DNA of 64,000 nucleotides from contig NZ_JAPENL010000002.1 in NCBI RefSeq assembly GCF_026342015.1, positions 377,001 through 441,000 on the forward strand, written 5' to 3'. A program made the position numbers and the translations under genes. This DNA is from Micromonospora lupini (GTDB lineage Bacteria > Actinomycetota > Actinomycetes > Mycobacteriales > Micromonosporaceae). Each line of letters begins with the position of its first letter. The first letter of the stretch is position 1. Under the pieces are notes generated by a model. The model saw nothing but the letters and a program-made list of their open reading frames with translations, made no database searches and was not told the DNA's origin. This document shows, in pieces, positions 45,532 to 53,470 of the stretch.

Positions 45532-45966
45532 TCAGCGGAGGTGCGGGCGGAGGGCTGCCACGATCGGGGCGTCGGCGGGGAGCCAGGTGACCTCGTTCAG
45601 CTCGTCGGCTGCCAGCCAGCGCAGCGCCTGGTGCTCCAGCGCCTGCGGCTCGTCGTCGTGCAGGAGGCGGGCCGCGTACACCTTGAGCACCGAGCGGCCG
45701 TGAGCCATCCGGACGTTGCGGCCGACCCGGTCGCCGATCTCCACGCGTACGGCCAACTCCTCGGCGCACTCCCGGACCAGCGCCTCGGTCTCCCCCTCCC
45801 CCGGCTCGACCTTTCCGCCGGGAAACTCCCACATGCCGGCCACCTCTGGCGGGGCGGAACGCGCGCACGCGAGCACCCGTCCGTCCCGGATGATCGCCGC
45901 TCCCACGATCACCTTCAGGTCCCGTCGTTCGGCCTGCCCGCCACCATTAGCCCGTTCGGTCTGCAC
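45532..45966 (-). CDS. Nudix hydrolase, MutT-like (8-oxo-dGTP diphosphatase type)
   Basis: A 144-residue Nudix protein. The Nudix box G-x5-E-x7-REUxEEx is present as GKVEPGEGETEALVRECAEE (about residues 51-70). The preceding VGAAIIRDGRVLACARS and MWEFPGG segments are typical of MutT, which removes oxidised nucleotides such as 8-oxo-dGTP. The substrate is inferred. GTG 45966 starts the ORF; an N-terminal Gly/Asn-rich tail of about 12 residues precedes the domain. Confidence 0.9.
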   Translation of the reverse strand: MQTERANGGGQAERRDLKVIVGAAIIRDGRVLACARSAPPEVAGMWEFPGGKVEPGEGETEALVRECAEELAVRVEIGDRVGRNVRMAHGRSVLKVYAARLLHDDEPQALEHQALRWLAADELNEVTWLPADAPIVAALRPHLR

Positions 45967-46149
45967 GGGCGTCCAGGGTGCCAGATCAATCGGCGGTTTG
46001 GGTACCGACGCCGTCCGCTAGGCCAATAGAACACGGAAGTGTGGGCGTGGACACCTCTATCGAGCGACGACAGACTAGGAGGCACCGACAAGACACGGGA
46101 TGGCGACGATTTGGCCACAAGCCGGCAACGGCGCTTGGGGGGTGCGGTG

Positions 46150-46458
46150 ATGCGCGTGCTGTTCAACAGCCGAGCCAAGCACGACTACCTGTCCGACGCG
46201 TTGACCTTGCTAAGCGGTTGGACGCGGGAAGGTGAACAGATCCGGCGGACGCTGGTGATCGACGATACCCAACACGCGGCGCTTACTGAACGGGTCAAGG
46301 TCGTCGCCGACGCTCTGCACCTGCGTCCCGAGATCAGTCGCCGGTCAGACAGCACCCAGATCCGGGTCGGGCACGGCAACGACGAGCCACTGACCGAGGG
46401 CGAGGTCCTGCTGGCCGCCCGCATCGAGGACGCGTACCGCGCGGTCACCGAATCCTGA
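46150..46458 (+). CDS. Pterin-4a-carbinolamine dehydratase-like protein with altered active site
   Basis: A 102-residue protein resembling PCD/DCoH: LLSGWTREGEQIRRTLVIDD at the N-terminal half and LTEGEVLLAARIEDAYRAV at the end. The catalytic pair in true PCD enzymes (HHP near the centre) is replaced by LHLRPEI, leaving one His, so dehydratase activity is doubtful. ATG 46150 follows GGGGGG; GTG 46147 is possible. The gene may have a regulatory or unknown role. Confidence 0.72.
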   Translation: MRVLFNSRAKHDYLSDALTLLSGWTREGEQIRRTLVIDDTQHAALTERVKVVADALHLRPEISRRSDSTQIRVGHGNDEPLTEGEVLLAARIEDAYRAVTES

Positions 46459-46858
46459 CGACCGCCTCCGAGTCCGACACGGCGTCCTGCGGGTACCAGC
46501 GCAGCTCGACCGAGTTGCCGTCCGGGTCCCGCACGTAGATCGAGGTCGCCGAGCCACGGGCGCCGAACCGGCTGACCGGCCCGGTCAGCACCGTGAAGAC
46601 CCCCGATTCGATCACCTGCGCCCAGTCCAGTGGTGCCACCACCAGGCAGAAGTGATCCACATTCGCGCCCTGCGGCTCACCTCGGACGAGGTCGATGATG
46701 CTGCCGGGGCTGATCCGCACCGACGGGAACGGGACGCTGCCCGCGCGCCACTCGTCGACCCGTACCGGCGCCAGCCCCAGCCGGCCGCAGTAGAAATCCA
46801 AGGACCGTTCCACGTCGGCGACGGTCAGCACCAGGTGGTCGAAACCGGTTACCCGCAC
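46445..46858 (-). CDS. VOC family protein (glyoxalase/bleomycin-resistance fold)
   Basis: A 137-residue VOC protein: FDHLVLTVADVERSLDFYCGRLGL at the N-terminus and YVRDPDGNSVELRWYP at the end, with His, Glu and other putative metal ligands at usual places (DHL, VDHFCLVV, VEL). The function is not determined. The GTG at 46858 lies 7 nt upstream of the stop of the DUF1801 gene, overlapping it, so the pair is coupled. Confidence 0.85.
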   Translation of the reverse strand: MRVTGFDHLVLTVADVERSLDFYCGRLGLAPVRVDEWRAGSVPFPSVRISPGSIIDLVRGEPQGANVDHFCLVVAPLDWAQVIESGVFTVLTGPVSRFGARGSATSIYVRDPDGNSVELRWYPQDAVSDSEAVVRIR

Positions 46859-47217
46859 CGCGCGCACGCCTCCTCCAGACTGGCCGCCGCGCGCAACCAG
46901 CCGCTGAACAGGGCCGGATCGATGTCGCCGACGTCGCGCAACTTCACCGCCGCCATCGCCCGCGCGCCCGGCGTCAGCCGCCCGGACGGGTCGGCGATCT
47001 CCTGCCCCCGCCACAGCCCGAAGGTGACGTACGACCCGTACGCCTTGACCAGGCAGACCTGGCGCTGGCCGGGCCGGTCGCCCAGGCCCCAGACCGGGTG
47101 GCCGTGCCACATCGCCCCGGTCGCCCCCGGCAGGGCCGCCGCGATGATCGGCGCCAGCTTCTCGCCGATCTCGCGCAGCGGGTCGGCCAGGCCGGCCAGG
47201 TAGTCGTCAATACTCAC
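46849..47217 (-). CDS. DUF1801 domain protein
   Basis: A 122-residue protein with the DUF1801 pattern IDDYLAGLADPLREIGEKLAPI, AMWHGHPVWGL and CLVKAYGSYVTFGLWRG. Family members are small cytoplasmic proteins of unknown function. GTG 47217 has AAAGG upstream. It is divergent from the LysR gene 114 bp away, and the LysR-type palindrome (47301-47321) lies between them, so it may be a LysR target. Confidence 0.85.
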   Translation of the reverse strand: MSIDDYLAGLADPLREIGEKLAPIIAAALPGATGAMWHGHPVWGLGDRPGQRQVCLVKAYGSYVTFGLWRGQEIADPSGRLTPGARAMAAVKLRDVGDIDPALFSGWLRAAASLEEACARCG

Positions 47218-47295
47218 GTCAGAGCCTTTCGCTCGGTGTTGCCTGCCGCGTTCACGATCCCCGCACGAGGGAGGCCGACCAAGACCTGATGCCGC

Positions 47296-47321
47296 TACGA
47301 TCGTTGCCCACAGGTCAACGA
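47296..47321 (+). promoter_or_regulatory. LysR-type operator and -10 box
   Basis: TACGAT (47296-47301) is a possible -10 box for the LysR gene. Immediately after lies a palindrome, TCGTTG-N9-CAACGA (47301-47321), with a T-N11-A core as in LysR boxes. Confidence 0.55.
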
Positions 47322-47331
47322 TGGGAACGGT

Positions 47332-48216
47332 GTGCTGGAGCGGTACGAGGTCGAGACGTTCCTGACGCTCGCGGAGGAACTGCACTTCGGCCGGACCGCC
47401 GAGCGGCTGGCCCTCAGCACCGGCCGGGTCAGCCACATCGTGAAGAGGCTGGAACGCCGGATCGGCGCACCGCTGTTCACCCGCACCAGTAGGGTCGTCC
47501 GGCTCACCCCGATCGGCCGGCAGTTCGCCGAGGAGCTGGCTCCGCTGGTCGCCGGGATGGACGAGGCCGTCCGCCGCGCGACCGACGCCGCCCGGGGCGT
47601 GACCGGCACGCTCCGGGTGGCGTTCCTCGGCGAATGGACCGCGCCGGTGCTGCTCCGGGCGGTGGCCCTGTTCGGCGACCGACACCCCGACTGTCGGGTG
47701 GAGGTGCACGAGGCGCAGTTGTCCACCACCCGATCCGGGCTGCTCGACGGCTCGACTGACGTCTTGATCGCCTCGTACCCGTTCGACGGCATGGCCACCG
47801 GCCCGGCGCTGCTCTCCGAGGGTCGGGTGCTGGCGGTGGCGGCTGGTCACCCGCTCGCACGGGAGCGGTCGGTGTCGTTGGAGGTGCTCGCCGACCATCC
47901 GGTGGTGCAGTACCCGACCGTGACCTCGGCCGAGTTCAAGCACGACCGCACACCGGAGCGCACCTCTGCCGGCCGGCCGGTGCCGAAGGGTCCCGCCGGG
48001 AACACCTTCTCCGAGATGCTGTCCCTGGTCGCGCTGGGCCGGGGTGTCCTGCCGGTCGGCGAGCACACGCGGCGCTACTACCCGCGCCCTGACGTGGCGT
48101 ACGTGCCCATCCACGATGCGCCATCGATCGAACGAGGGCCGGTCTGGTTACCCAGCAACACCACGACCCGGGTACGCGAGTTCGTCCGCGCCGCGACCGA
48201 CGCGAACCCCCGATGA
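47332..48216 (+). CDS. LysR family transcriptional regulator
   Basis: A 294-residue LysR regulator: N-terminal HTH LAEELHFGRTAERLALSTGRVSHIVKRLERRIGAPLFTR, then a periplasmic-binding-protein-like effector domain. The palindrome at 47301-47321 is a probable autoregulatory and divergent target site. GTG 47332 gives the normal start (LERYEVETFLTLAEELHFG). The inducer and the targets are unknown; the divergent DUF1801-VOC pair is the nearest candidate. Confidence 0.93.
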   Translation: MLERYEVETFLTLAEELHFGRTAERLALSTGRVSHIVKRLERRIGAPLFTRTSRVVRLTPIGRQFAEELAPLVAGMDEAVRRATDAARGVTGTLRVAFLGEWTAPVLLRAVALFGDRHPDCRVEVHEAQLSTTRSGLLDGSTDVLIASYPFDGMATGPALLSEGRVLAVAAGHPLARERSVSLEVLADHPVVQYPTVTSAEFKHDRTPERTSAGRPVPKGPAGNTFSEMLSLVALGRGVLPVGEHTRRYYPRPDVAYVPIHDAPSIERGPVWLPSNTTTRVREFVRAATDANPR

Positions 48217-48254
48217 GACATGCCGTCCGCGCCGGCACGCTGGCACCGGTTTTC

Positions 48255-48260
48255 TAGCCT
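48255..48260 (+). promoter_or_regulatory. -10 box of the leaderless PH-domain gene
   Basis: TAGCCT lies 7 nt before ATG 48268. Confidence 0.5.
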
Positions 48261-48267
48261 GGGTCGC

Positions 48268-48630
48268 ATGGCGAACATCGCGTACGACCGCAAGGAGCAG
48301 GTCCAGCAGATCGAGAGCGGGCTGCTCGACGGGGAGCAGATCATTGCCGTCTACGACGCCGTCGGCACCGGCACCGGGTTCATCGGGTTGACCGACCGGC
48401 GCGTGATCATCCAGGACCGCTCCTTCGTCGGGAAGCGGCACGCGATCACCAGCATCCCGTACTCGAAGATCACCAGCGTGAGCGTGGTCAGCAACAAGTC
48501 GTGGGGCGGCACGTTCTTCTCCACAGGCTCGATCGCGATCCACGTCGGCACCCACACCTACGAGGTGGAGTTCCGCGGCGCGCAGAAGAGCCACCACGTA
48601 CACAACGTGATCCTGCACCACATCTCCTGA
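48268..48630 (+). CDS. Bacterial PH-domain protein
   Basis: A 120-residue protein that is almost entirely one bacterial PH domain: LLDGEQIIAVYDAVGTGTGFIGLTDRRVI, then SFVGKRHAITSIPYSKITSVSV and the final beta strands with YEVEFRGAQKSHHVHNVIL. It is related to the YvbH/bPH group, of unknown function. No TM segment is present. It appears leaderless. Confidence 0.88.
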   Translation: MANIAYDRKEQVQQIESGLLDGEQIIAVYDAVGTGTGFIGLTDRRVIIQDRSFVGKRHAITSIPYSKITSVSVVSNKSWGGTFFSTGSIAIHVGTHTYEVEFRGAQKSHHVHNVILHHIS

Positions 48631-48730
48631 CCATCCCCGCGACCGTGGGCCCGGTGGGCGTAATTGCCTTGCCGGGCCCATGGCGTCTCTGATGTCCTCG
48701 GTCCACAGCCGCGCGGAAGGAGCAGCCGAC

Positions 48731-48838
48731 ATGCCGTACTCGACGAAGTCCCCCCGACCGAATGTCATCCGACCTGAGGAAACGAGGCTTCGTGAGCAGC
48801 ACTGCTCCGACCATCGCGGCGCGGAAGTGCGCCGCTGA
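48731..48838 (+). CDS. Candidate small ORF (35 aa) with a strong ribosome-binding site
   Basis: GGAAGGAG sits 8 nt before ATG 48731, and the ORF runs 35 codons to TGA 48836-48838, 27 nt before the methyltransferase. The product is charged, with no recognised domain. It could be a real small protein or a leader of the methyltransferase. A rival 24-codon frame (GTG 48792) ends in TGATG, sharing a base with the methyltransferase start. Confidence 0.35.
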   Translation: MPYSTKSPRPNVIRPEETRLREQHCSDHRGAEVRR

Positions 48839-48865
48839 CCCCCTGACCAACCCCGGAGGCCGCTG

Positions 48866-49597
48866 ATGTCGGTCTTCGACGATCCCGGCCTCTTCGGCCG
48901 GCTGTGGGCCGCCGGCTACGACAGCCCGGGCAACCCCGACCCGGCGCCAGCGGTGGACTTCCTGGCCGATCTGGCCGACGGTGGGCCGGTTCTCGAACTG
49001 GCGATCGGCACCGGCCGGGTCGCGCTACCACTCGCCGAACGTGGTCTCGCCCTGCACGGCATCGAGGCGTCCGAGGAGATGGTGGCGCAGATGCGGGCCA
49101 AGCCCGGCGGCGACCAGATTCCCGTGGTCGTCGGCGACATGGCTGACGTACAGGTGGCGGGCCCGTTCCGCCTGGCGTACCTGGTCTTCAACACACTGTT
49201 CAACCTGGTGGACGCCGAGCGGCAGGCGGACTGTTTCCGCAACGTCGCCCGGGTGCTGTCGCCGGGCGGAGCGTTCGTCATCGAGACGTTCGTACCCGAC
49301 CCGCGCAGCTTCGACGCCGATGAGCAGGTGCAGGTCCGCGAGGTGACCGAGGACTCCGCGACGATCCGACTGCACCGGTACGACCGGCCGGCGCAGCGGT
49401 TCATCCGGCAGACGATCACCTTCGACGGCGACGGTGTGCACCTGAAGCCGTTCGCCATGCGCTACGCCTGGCCGCACCAGATCGACGAGATGGCGCGGCA
49501 GGCGGGGCTCCGGCTCACCGAGCGGTACGCCGACTGGCACCGGCGGCCGTTCACCGCCGACAGCCCGTCCCACATCTCCGTCTACCGGGCGGAGTAG
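48866..49597 (+). CDS. Class I SAM-dependent methyltransferase
   Basis: A 243-residue methyltransferase. Motif I is VLELAIGTGRVALPLAERG (about 42-60), motif II VVVGDMADV, and the post-I acidic residue lies in HGIEASEEMVAQM. The C-terminal half (FAMRYAWPHQIDEMARQAGL) resembles methyltransferases acting on small molecules. The substrate is unknown. ATG 48866 has GGAGG at 7 nt. Confidence 0.88.
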   Translation: MSVFDDPGLFGRLWAAGYDSPGNPDPAPAVDFLADLADGGPVLELAIGTGRVALPLAERGLALHGIEASEEMVAQMRAKPGGDQIPVVVGDMADVQVAGPFRLAYLVFNTLFNLVDAERQADCFRNVARVLSPGGAFVIETFVPDPRSFDADEQVQVREVTEDSATIRLHRYDRPAQRFIRQTITFDGDGVHLKPFAMRYAWPHQIDEMARQAGLRLTERYADWHRRPFTADSPSHISVYRAE

Positions 49598-49614
49598 CAG
49601 CGGTTCGTCGACTC

Positions 49615-49659
49615 CGGTTCCGTGCGGGTGTGGTTGAACCCCCACCCGCACGGACCGGA
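49615..49659 (+). terminator. Hairpin after the methyltransferase gene
   Basis: TCCGTGCGGGTGTGG pairs with CCCCCACCCGCACGGA in a long GC-rich stem with a 5-nt loop, 18 nt past the stop. Confidence 0.7.
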
Positions 49660-49743
49660 GTCGATCGCCCTTGCGCTCTGGGCTGATTCTGCTGTTGGCA
49701 GTCTTCTCTGGTCGGGAGGACCCGCGCCGGGTCGACTGACGTC

Positions 49744-51003
49744 ATGCCTCGTTTTCCGCGTACCTCGCCCTACTGGCCCGTCGTCAGTCATCCCCTGCTG
49801 CGGCGTGTGCTGCCCGGGTTGGCCGTGTCCGCCCTGGGCGACGGCATGGCGGTTGTCGCGGTGACCTGGCTGGCCATCCAGCTCGCGCCGCAGGGCCAGC
49901 GCGGCCTGTGGATCGCGGTCGCGGTGGCCGCGTACACCCTGCCCAGCGCGGCGGGAACTGTCATCTTCGGTCGGTTGCTGCGCGGGCGCGGTGGCGCTCA
50001 ACTCGCCGGCTGGGACGCGATCCTGCGCGCCGCCGCGCTCGCGGCGATCCCGATCGCCCACCTCGCCGGGGTGCTCACCATCGGGCCGTACGTCGTCCTG
50101 CTCGCCGCCTCCGCGCTGCTGCACTCGTGGGGCTCGGCCGGGCGGTTCACCCTGATCGCCGAGTTGCTGCCCGAGCGCCACCACCTGCCGGCCAACGCGG
50201 TGCTGACCACCATCTCCGGGTTCGCGACCATCGTCGGCCCGCCGTTGGCGGGCATTCTGATCGGCTGGGCGGGCCCGGTCTGGGTCATCGCCGTCGACGC
50301 CGCGACGTTCGCCGTGCTCACGCTCACCTATCGCCTCGCGCTACCCGGCAGCCGGACAATTCATCGGTACGAGCGCGGCGCCTCGCGTACCGCAGGTTTG
50401 TCGGTCATCCGCCGCCAGCCCGCGCTGCTGGGCCTGCTGGTGTTGAGCCTCTGGTTCTTCTTCCTCTTCGGCCCGGTGTACGTCGCCATGCCGATCCACG
50501 TCACCGACGACCTGCACGCCTCCGCGACGCTGCTCGGCGTGTACTACACCGCCTTCGGCGTCGGCGGCCTCGTCGGCGGCGTGGCGGCCGGGCACCTTCG
50601 CCGCTGGCCGCTGCGCGCCACCACGATCGGCATCGTCATCGGGTTCGGCGTCGCCATGCTGCCCCTCGGCCTGGGCGCACCCGTGGGCCTGTCCCTGCCG
50701 GCGTTCGCAGTGGCGGGCCTGATCTGGGCACCGTACATGTCCACGTCGATGGCGTTGTTCCAGCGCAGCGCGTCCACTGAGCAGCTCCCCGCGGTGCTTG
50801 CCGCGAACGGCGCCGTCCTCGTGCTCGCGGTGCCGCTCGGGACGATGCTCGGCGGCCCGCTGGTCGGTGCCATGGGCGCACGCCCGACGCTGCTGTTCTG
50901 CGCCGTGGCGATCGTGAGCCTCGGCCTGGTCGCCGCGGGATTCGTGACGTTGCGGCGGAGCGCGCACGCCCCAACGGCCGCCGAGGTCAGTGCCCGTCGC
51001 TGA
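49744..51003 (+). CDS. MFS transporter
   Basis: A 419-residue major facilitator with about 12 hydrophobic segments (for example VLPGLAVSALGDGMAVVAVTWLAI and LLGLLVLSLWFFFLFGPVYVA). It resembles DHA-type/enterobactin exporters (MFS_3 family), often drug or siderophore efflux. The substrate is unknown. ATG 49744 lacks a good ribosome-binding site. Its 3' end overlaps the convergent SRPBCC gene by 17 bp. Confidence 0.9.
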   Translation: MPRFPRTSPYWPVVSHPLLRRVLPGLAVSALGDGMAVVAVTWLAIQLAPQGQRGLWIAVAVAAYTLPSAAGTVIFGRLLRGRGGAQLAGWDAILRAAALAAIPIAHLAGVLTIGPYVVLLAASALLHSWGSAGRFTLIAELLPERHHLPANAVLTTISGFATIVGPPLAGILIGWAGPVWVIAVDAATFAVLTLTYRLALPGSRTIHRYERGASRTAGLSVIRRQPALLGLLVLSLWFFFLFGPVYVAMPIHVTDDLHASATLLGVYYTAFGVGGLVGGVAAGHLRRWPLRATTIGIVIGFGVAMLPLGLGAPVGLSLPAFAVAGLIWAPYMSTSMALFQRSASTEQLPAVLAANGAVLVLAVPLGTMLGGPLVGAMGARPTLLFCAVAIVSLGLVAAGFVTLRRSAHAPTAAEVSARR

Positions 51004-51430
51004 TCTGGACGTCGTCCGGCGCCGGCCTGCCGCGCCCCGTCTCCACCAGTTGCTTGAGACTCATCAGGAAGATCGCCCACTTGGTGCTGCACTCGCGCAT
51101 GAGGTCGGTCGGCTCGCGCCAACCCGCCTGCGTAAAATCAACAATCGTGTACGTCCCGCGCTGTTCGAAGCGCCACTCGACCTCGGTGCCGATCCACTCG
51201 TCGGGGCCACCGACGACCCGCCACCGCACCCGCCCAACCGGGTCCAGCTCAAGGATTTCCAGGTCGAACCCGCCGTCGGCACCGAACCGCACGGCCAACC
51301 GCCCGCCGACCTCGCTCTTGCCGGTCGTGTCGATCGACCACCAGCCCGCGACGCCCTCGGGAGTCGCCACCGCGCCGTAGACCTCGGCGAGCGGGGCGAC
51401 GACGCCCACCTGATGCAGAATGTCCACCAC
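50987..51430 (-). CDS. SRPBCC family protein (AHSA1-like)
   Basis: A 147-residue SRPBCC protein: DILHQVGVVAPLAEVYGAVATPEGVAGWW and a C-terminal helix TKWAIFLMSLKQLVETG. GTG 51430 follows AAGGAG. It is divergent from the VOC gene at 51551, and two copies of the operator GCAACCTTTAGTTGC lie between them. The ligand is unknown. Confidence 0.9.
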   Translation of the reverse strand: MVDILHQVGVVAPLAEVYGAVATPEGVAGWWSIDTTGKSEVGGRLAVRFGADGGFDLEILELDPVGRVRWRVVGGPDEWIGTEVEWRFEQRGTYTIVDFTQAGWREPTDLMRECSTKWAIFLMSLKQLVETGRGRPAPDDVQISDGH

Positions 51431-51460
51431 TTGAGACTCCTTCTTCGCCTACGCCAACGT

Positions 51461-51475
51461 GCAACCTTTAGTTGC
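51461..51475. promoter_or_regulatory. Operator GCAACCTTTAGTTGC, copy 1
   Basis: Palindrome GCAAC-N5-GTTGC in the divergent SRPBCC/VOC promoter region. The second copy begins exactly 43 bp later (51504-51518), about four helical turns. Confidence 0.75.
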
Positions 51476-51503
51476 TTAACCGTATGCCGACCGCCTCACC
51501 GAC

Positions 51504-51518
51504 GCAACCTTTAGTTGC
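51504..51518. promoter_or_regulatory. Operator GCAACCTTTAGTTGC, copy 2
   Basis: Identical 15-nt palindrome 43 bp after copy 1 and 33 bp before the VOC start (51551). No ArsR/TetR gene lies next to it. Confidence 0.75.
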
Positions 51519-51550
51519 ACGTCACGATCGTGTCGTACCCGAGGAACAGA

Positions 51551-51934
51551 ATGCGGTGCATGTCTGAGTCAGGTCCCCAGCGACACCACACCATCGACTA
51601 CATCGAGTTCACGGTGACCGACCTCGGCGAGGCCAAGCGCTTCTACGCCGACGCGTTCGGCTGGCAGTTCACCGACTACGGGCCGGAGTACGCGGGCATC
51701 CGCAGCCCGCACGGTGACGCCGCACCCGAGGTGGGTGGTCTCCGTCGGGACGAGAAGGTGCGAGTGGGCGGGCCGCTGGTGCTGCTCTACTCGACCGACC
51801 TGGACCGGTCCGTGCAGGCGGTGAAGGAGGCCGGAGGCCAGGTGGTCGACGGGCCGTACGAGTTCCCCGGGGGCCGCCGGTTCCACTTCACCGACCCCAG
51901 CGGCAACGAGCTGGGCGTCTGGGCCGACCAGTAG
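51551..51934 (+). CDS. VOC family protein
   Basis: A 127-residue VOC protein: HTIDYIEFTVTDLGEAKRFYADAFGWQFTDYG, then DLDRSVQAVKEAGGQVVDGPYEFPGGRRFHFTDPSGNELGVW. It resembles glyoxalase-like proteins of the CTP/PhnB type. Starts: ATG 51551 (GAGGAA 5 nt upstream) or ATG 51560. It is divergent from and probably co-regulated with the SRPBCC gene by two operators. Confidence 0.85.
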   Translation: MRCMSESGPQRHHTIDYIEFTVTDLGEAKRFYADAFGWQFTDYGPEYAGIRSPHGDAAPEVGGLRRDEKVRVGGPLVLLYSTDLDRSVQAVKEAGGQVVDGPYEFPGGRRFHFTDPSGNELGVWADQ

Positions 51935-51950
51935 CGGGCAACGGCCACAC

Positions 51951-52355
51951 GTGAACGAAGACGAGAGCCTTCGCCGCTACGGCCTACGGCCGTCCTCTGC
52001 GGACCTGCCGCGGATCCGCCAGGTGCTGCTCGCCGAAGCTGAGCGTGACCAGCAGGACCAGGACACCGAGCTCATGAAGCTGTGCTGCCTGCAACTGTTC
52101 AACGCCGGGCAGTTGAGCGACGTGCTCGTGATCTGGCGAGCCAAGGAGTCGAGCTTCGACGCCCACTGCTCGATCGACGTCCAACTGCTATGCGGCGCCG
52201 GACTGGCCGCCACGAAGGCGCACCTGGAGGCCGATGGCTCCCCGGACGCCGCCGACGCACGTCAGTACCTGCTGGAGTGCGAGGCCGCCGGCGACTTCGA
52301 CGGCTTTTCAGCAGCCGAGCAGTCCCGCTGGAGAGCCGACTACTACCTGACCTGA
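51951..52355 (+). CDS. Conserved hypothetical protein (134 aa)
   Basis: A 134-residue soluble protein rich in acidic and Leu residues, with no signal peptide or TM segment. The core LMKLCCLQLFNAGQLSDVLVIWRAKESSFDAHCSIDVQLLCGAG looks helical. It starts 16 bp after the VOC gene without a clear ribosome-binding site, so is probably in the same transcript. I do not recognise the family. It ends 26 bp before a collapsed SRPBCC gene on the other strand. Confidence 0.7.
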   Translation: MNEDESLRRYGLRPSSADLPRIRQVLLAEAERDQQDQDTELMKLCCLQLFNAGQLSDVLVIWRAKESSFDAHCSIDVQLLCGAGLAATKAHLEADGSPDAADARQYLLECEAAGDFDGFSAAEQSRWRADYYLT

Positions 52356-52380
52356 CGGACCGCTGCCAGCCGCGACGTCG

Positions 52381-52621
52381 TCACACTCGGGGCGGCAACG
52401 CCCCGCCCAGGGTGATGGCGAGGTAGGCGTTGCGACGTGCAATGAGTCGTCGCAGGTACGGCCGCAGGACGAGGCTGGCCACGAGACGGCCGGCGAGGCC
52501 CATCGGTGCGGTGAAGTCGACGACGTCGCGCATGACCGTCGCCGAGGGGTCGGCCGGGTGCGGCGTCGAAGACGGCCTCCGGAACGGCCTGTACGTCAGT
52601 AGTGAGCTGGATGCGCGGCAC
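52381..52621 (-). pseudogene. Collapsed SRPBCC gene (internal deletion and frameshift)
   Basis: GTG 52621 starts a proper SRPBCC N-terminus, MPRIQLTTDVQAVPEAVFDA. Directly after this, in another frame, comes the typical C-terminus DVVDFTAPMGLAGRLVASLV ending RRLIARRNAYLAITLG at TGA 52381-52383. About 90 internal residues are missing compared with intact relatives, and the frames do not match, so no functional protein can be made. Confidence 0.72.
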
Positions 52622-52666
52622 CCAGACACAGTAGGCCCGGGTCGCCGCGACAGCATGATCCGATGG

Positions 52667-53440
52667 TCACCGCCGGCGGGCGCGGAGCACGCCGGTAAGC
52701 ATCGGCACTGTGAACTCACCCTCGGCGGTCTCGGGCCTGCTCCCCAGGAAGTCGCGGATCCGGGCGAGCGTGGCCTCCCGTTCCGGCTCCGGCATGACAA
52801 GCATTCCGGCCCGGGTGGCGAGTGTCGCGATAAGCGAATCGGCCGTTCTGAGCTGTCCATGGGGAAACTCCGCCTGCTCCGCCGGACCGAACCGGGCAGT
52901 CGGGCCGGTACGCGGAACGAGCATGTCGGCGGTAGCCGCGCGCCAACTGGTGACCGTGTCACGCGGGCCGATCGCCGCGCTCCCGCTGACCCGTTCGAGG
53001 CCGGCGACCCAGTCGATCCGGTCGTCCATGGTGTTCCACAGGCCCGCCAGGACGCCGCCGGGTGCCAGGACCCGGGCGATTTCCGGCCCCGCGACGGCCA
53101 TGTCGAACCAGTGCAGGGCGTTGCCGGCAAGCACGGCGTCGACGGACGCCTCCGGCAACGGAATCGCCTCGGCACCACCAGGCAGGGCACGAACGGCAGG
53201 CATTGCGCGGCGCAGCTCGGCGAGCATCGCCGGATCGGGTTCGACCGCGACCACGTCCGCGCCGAGGGCGACCAACGTGGCGGTCAGCTTGCCGGTGCCG
53301 GCGCCAAGGTCGAGCACTCGCGAGCCGGGCGCGAACTCAAGCGCCCACCGCACCGCGGCCTGCGCGTAATCCGGGCGATGCTCGGCGTACGCGGACGCCG
53401 CCGAGCCGAACGACGAGCTGAGCGACATCAGTTCCTCCAC
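52667..53440 (-). CDS. Class I SAM-dependent methyltransferase (UbiE-like)
   Basis: A 257-residue methyltransferase: motif I VLDLGAGTGKLTATLVALG (about 42-60), VAVEPDPAMLAEL, and motif LAGNALHWFDM. It is similar to UbiE/Coq5-type small-molecule methyltransferases; the substrate is unknown. GTG 53440 has AGGAGG at 7 nt; ATG 53428 (GGAGGAAC) is an alternative. It lies 32 bp downstream of the terminator of the DUF4139 gene. Confidence 0.88.
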   Translation of the reverse strand: MEELMSLSSSFGSAASAYAEHRPDYAQAAVRWALEFAPGSRVLDLGAGTGKLTATLVALGADVVAVEPDPAMLAELRRAMPAVRALPGGAEAIPLPEASVDAVLAGNALHWFDMAVAGPEIARVLAPGGVLAGLWNTMDDRIDWVAGLERVSGSAAIGPRDTVTSWRAATADMLVPRTGPTARFGPAEQAEFPHGQLRTADSLIATLATRAGMLVMPEPEREATLARIRDFLGSRPETAEGEFTVPMLTGVLRARRR

Positions 53441-53470
53441 GGGCGCACCTCCTCTCGGGTTCCTGGATAT

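Noticed and set aside
46100..46150. 16-codon ORF (MATIWPQAGNGAWGVR) ending at the PCD-like start
   Set aside because: No ribosome-binding site at proper spacing and no sign of an attenuator; two Trp codons alone are not enough.
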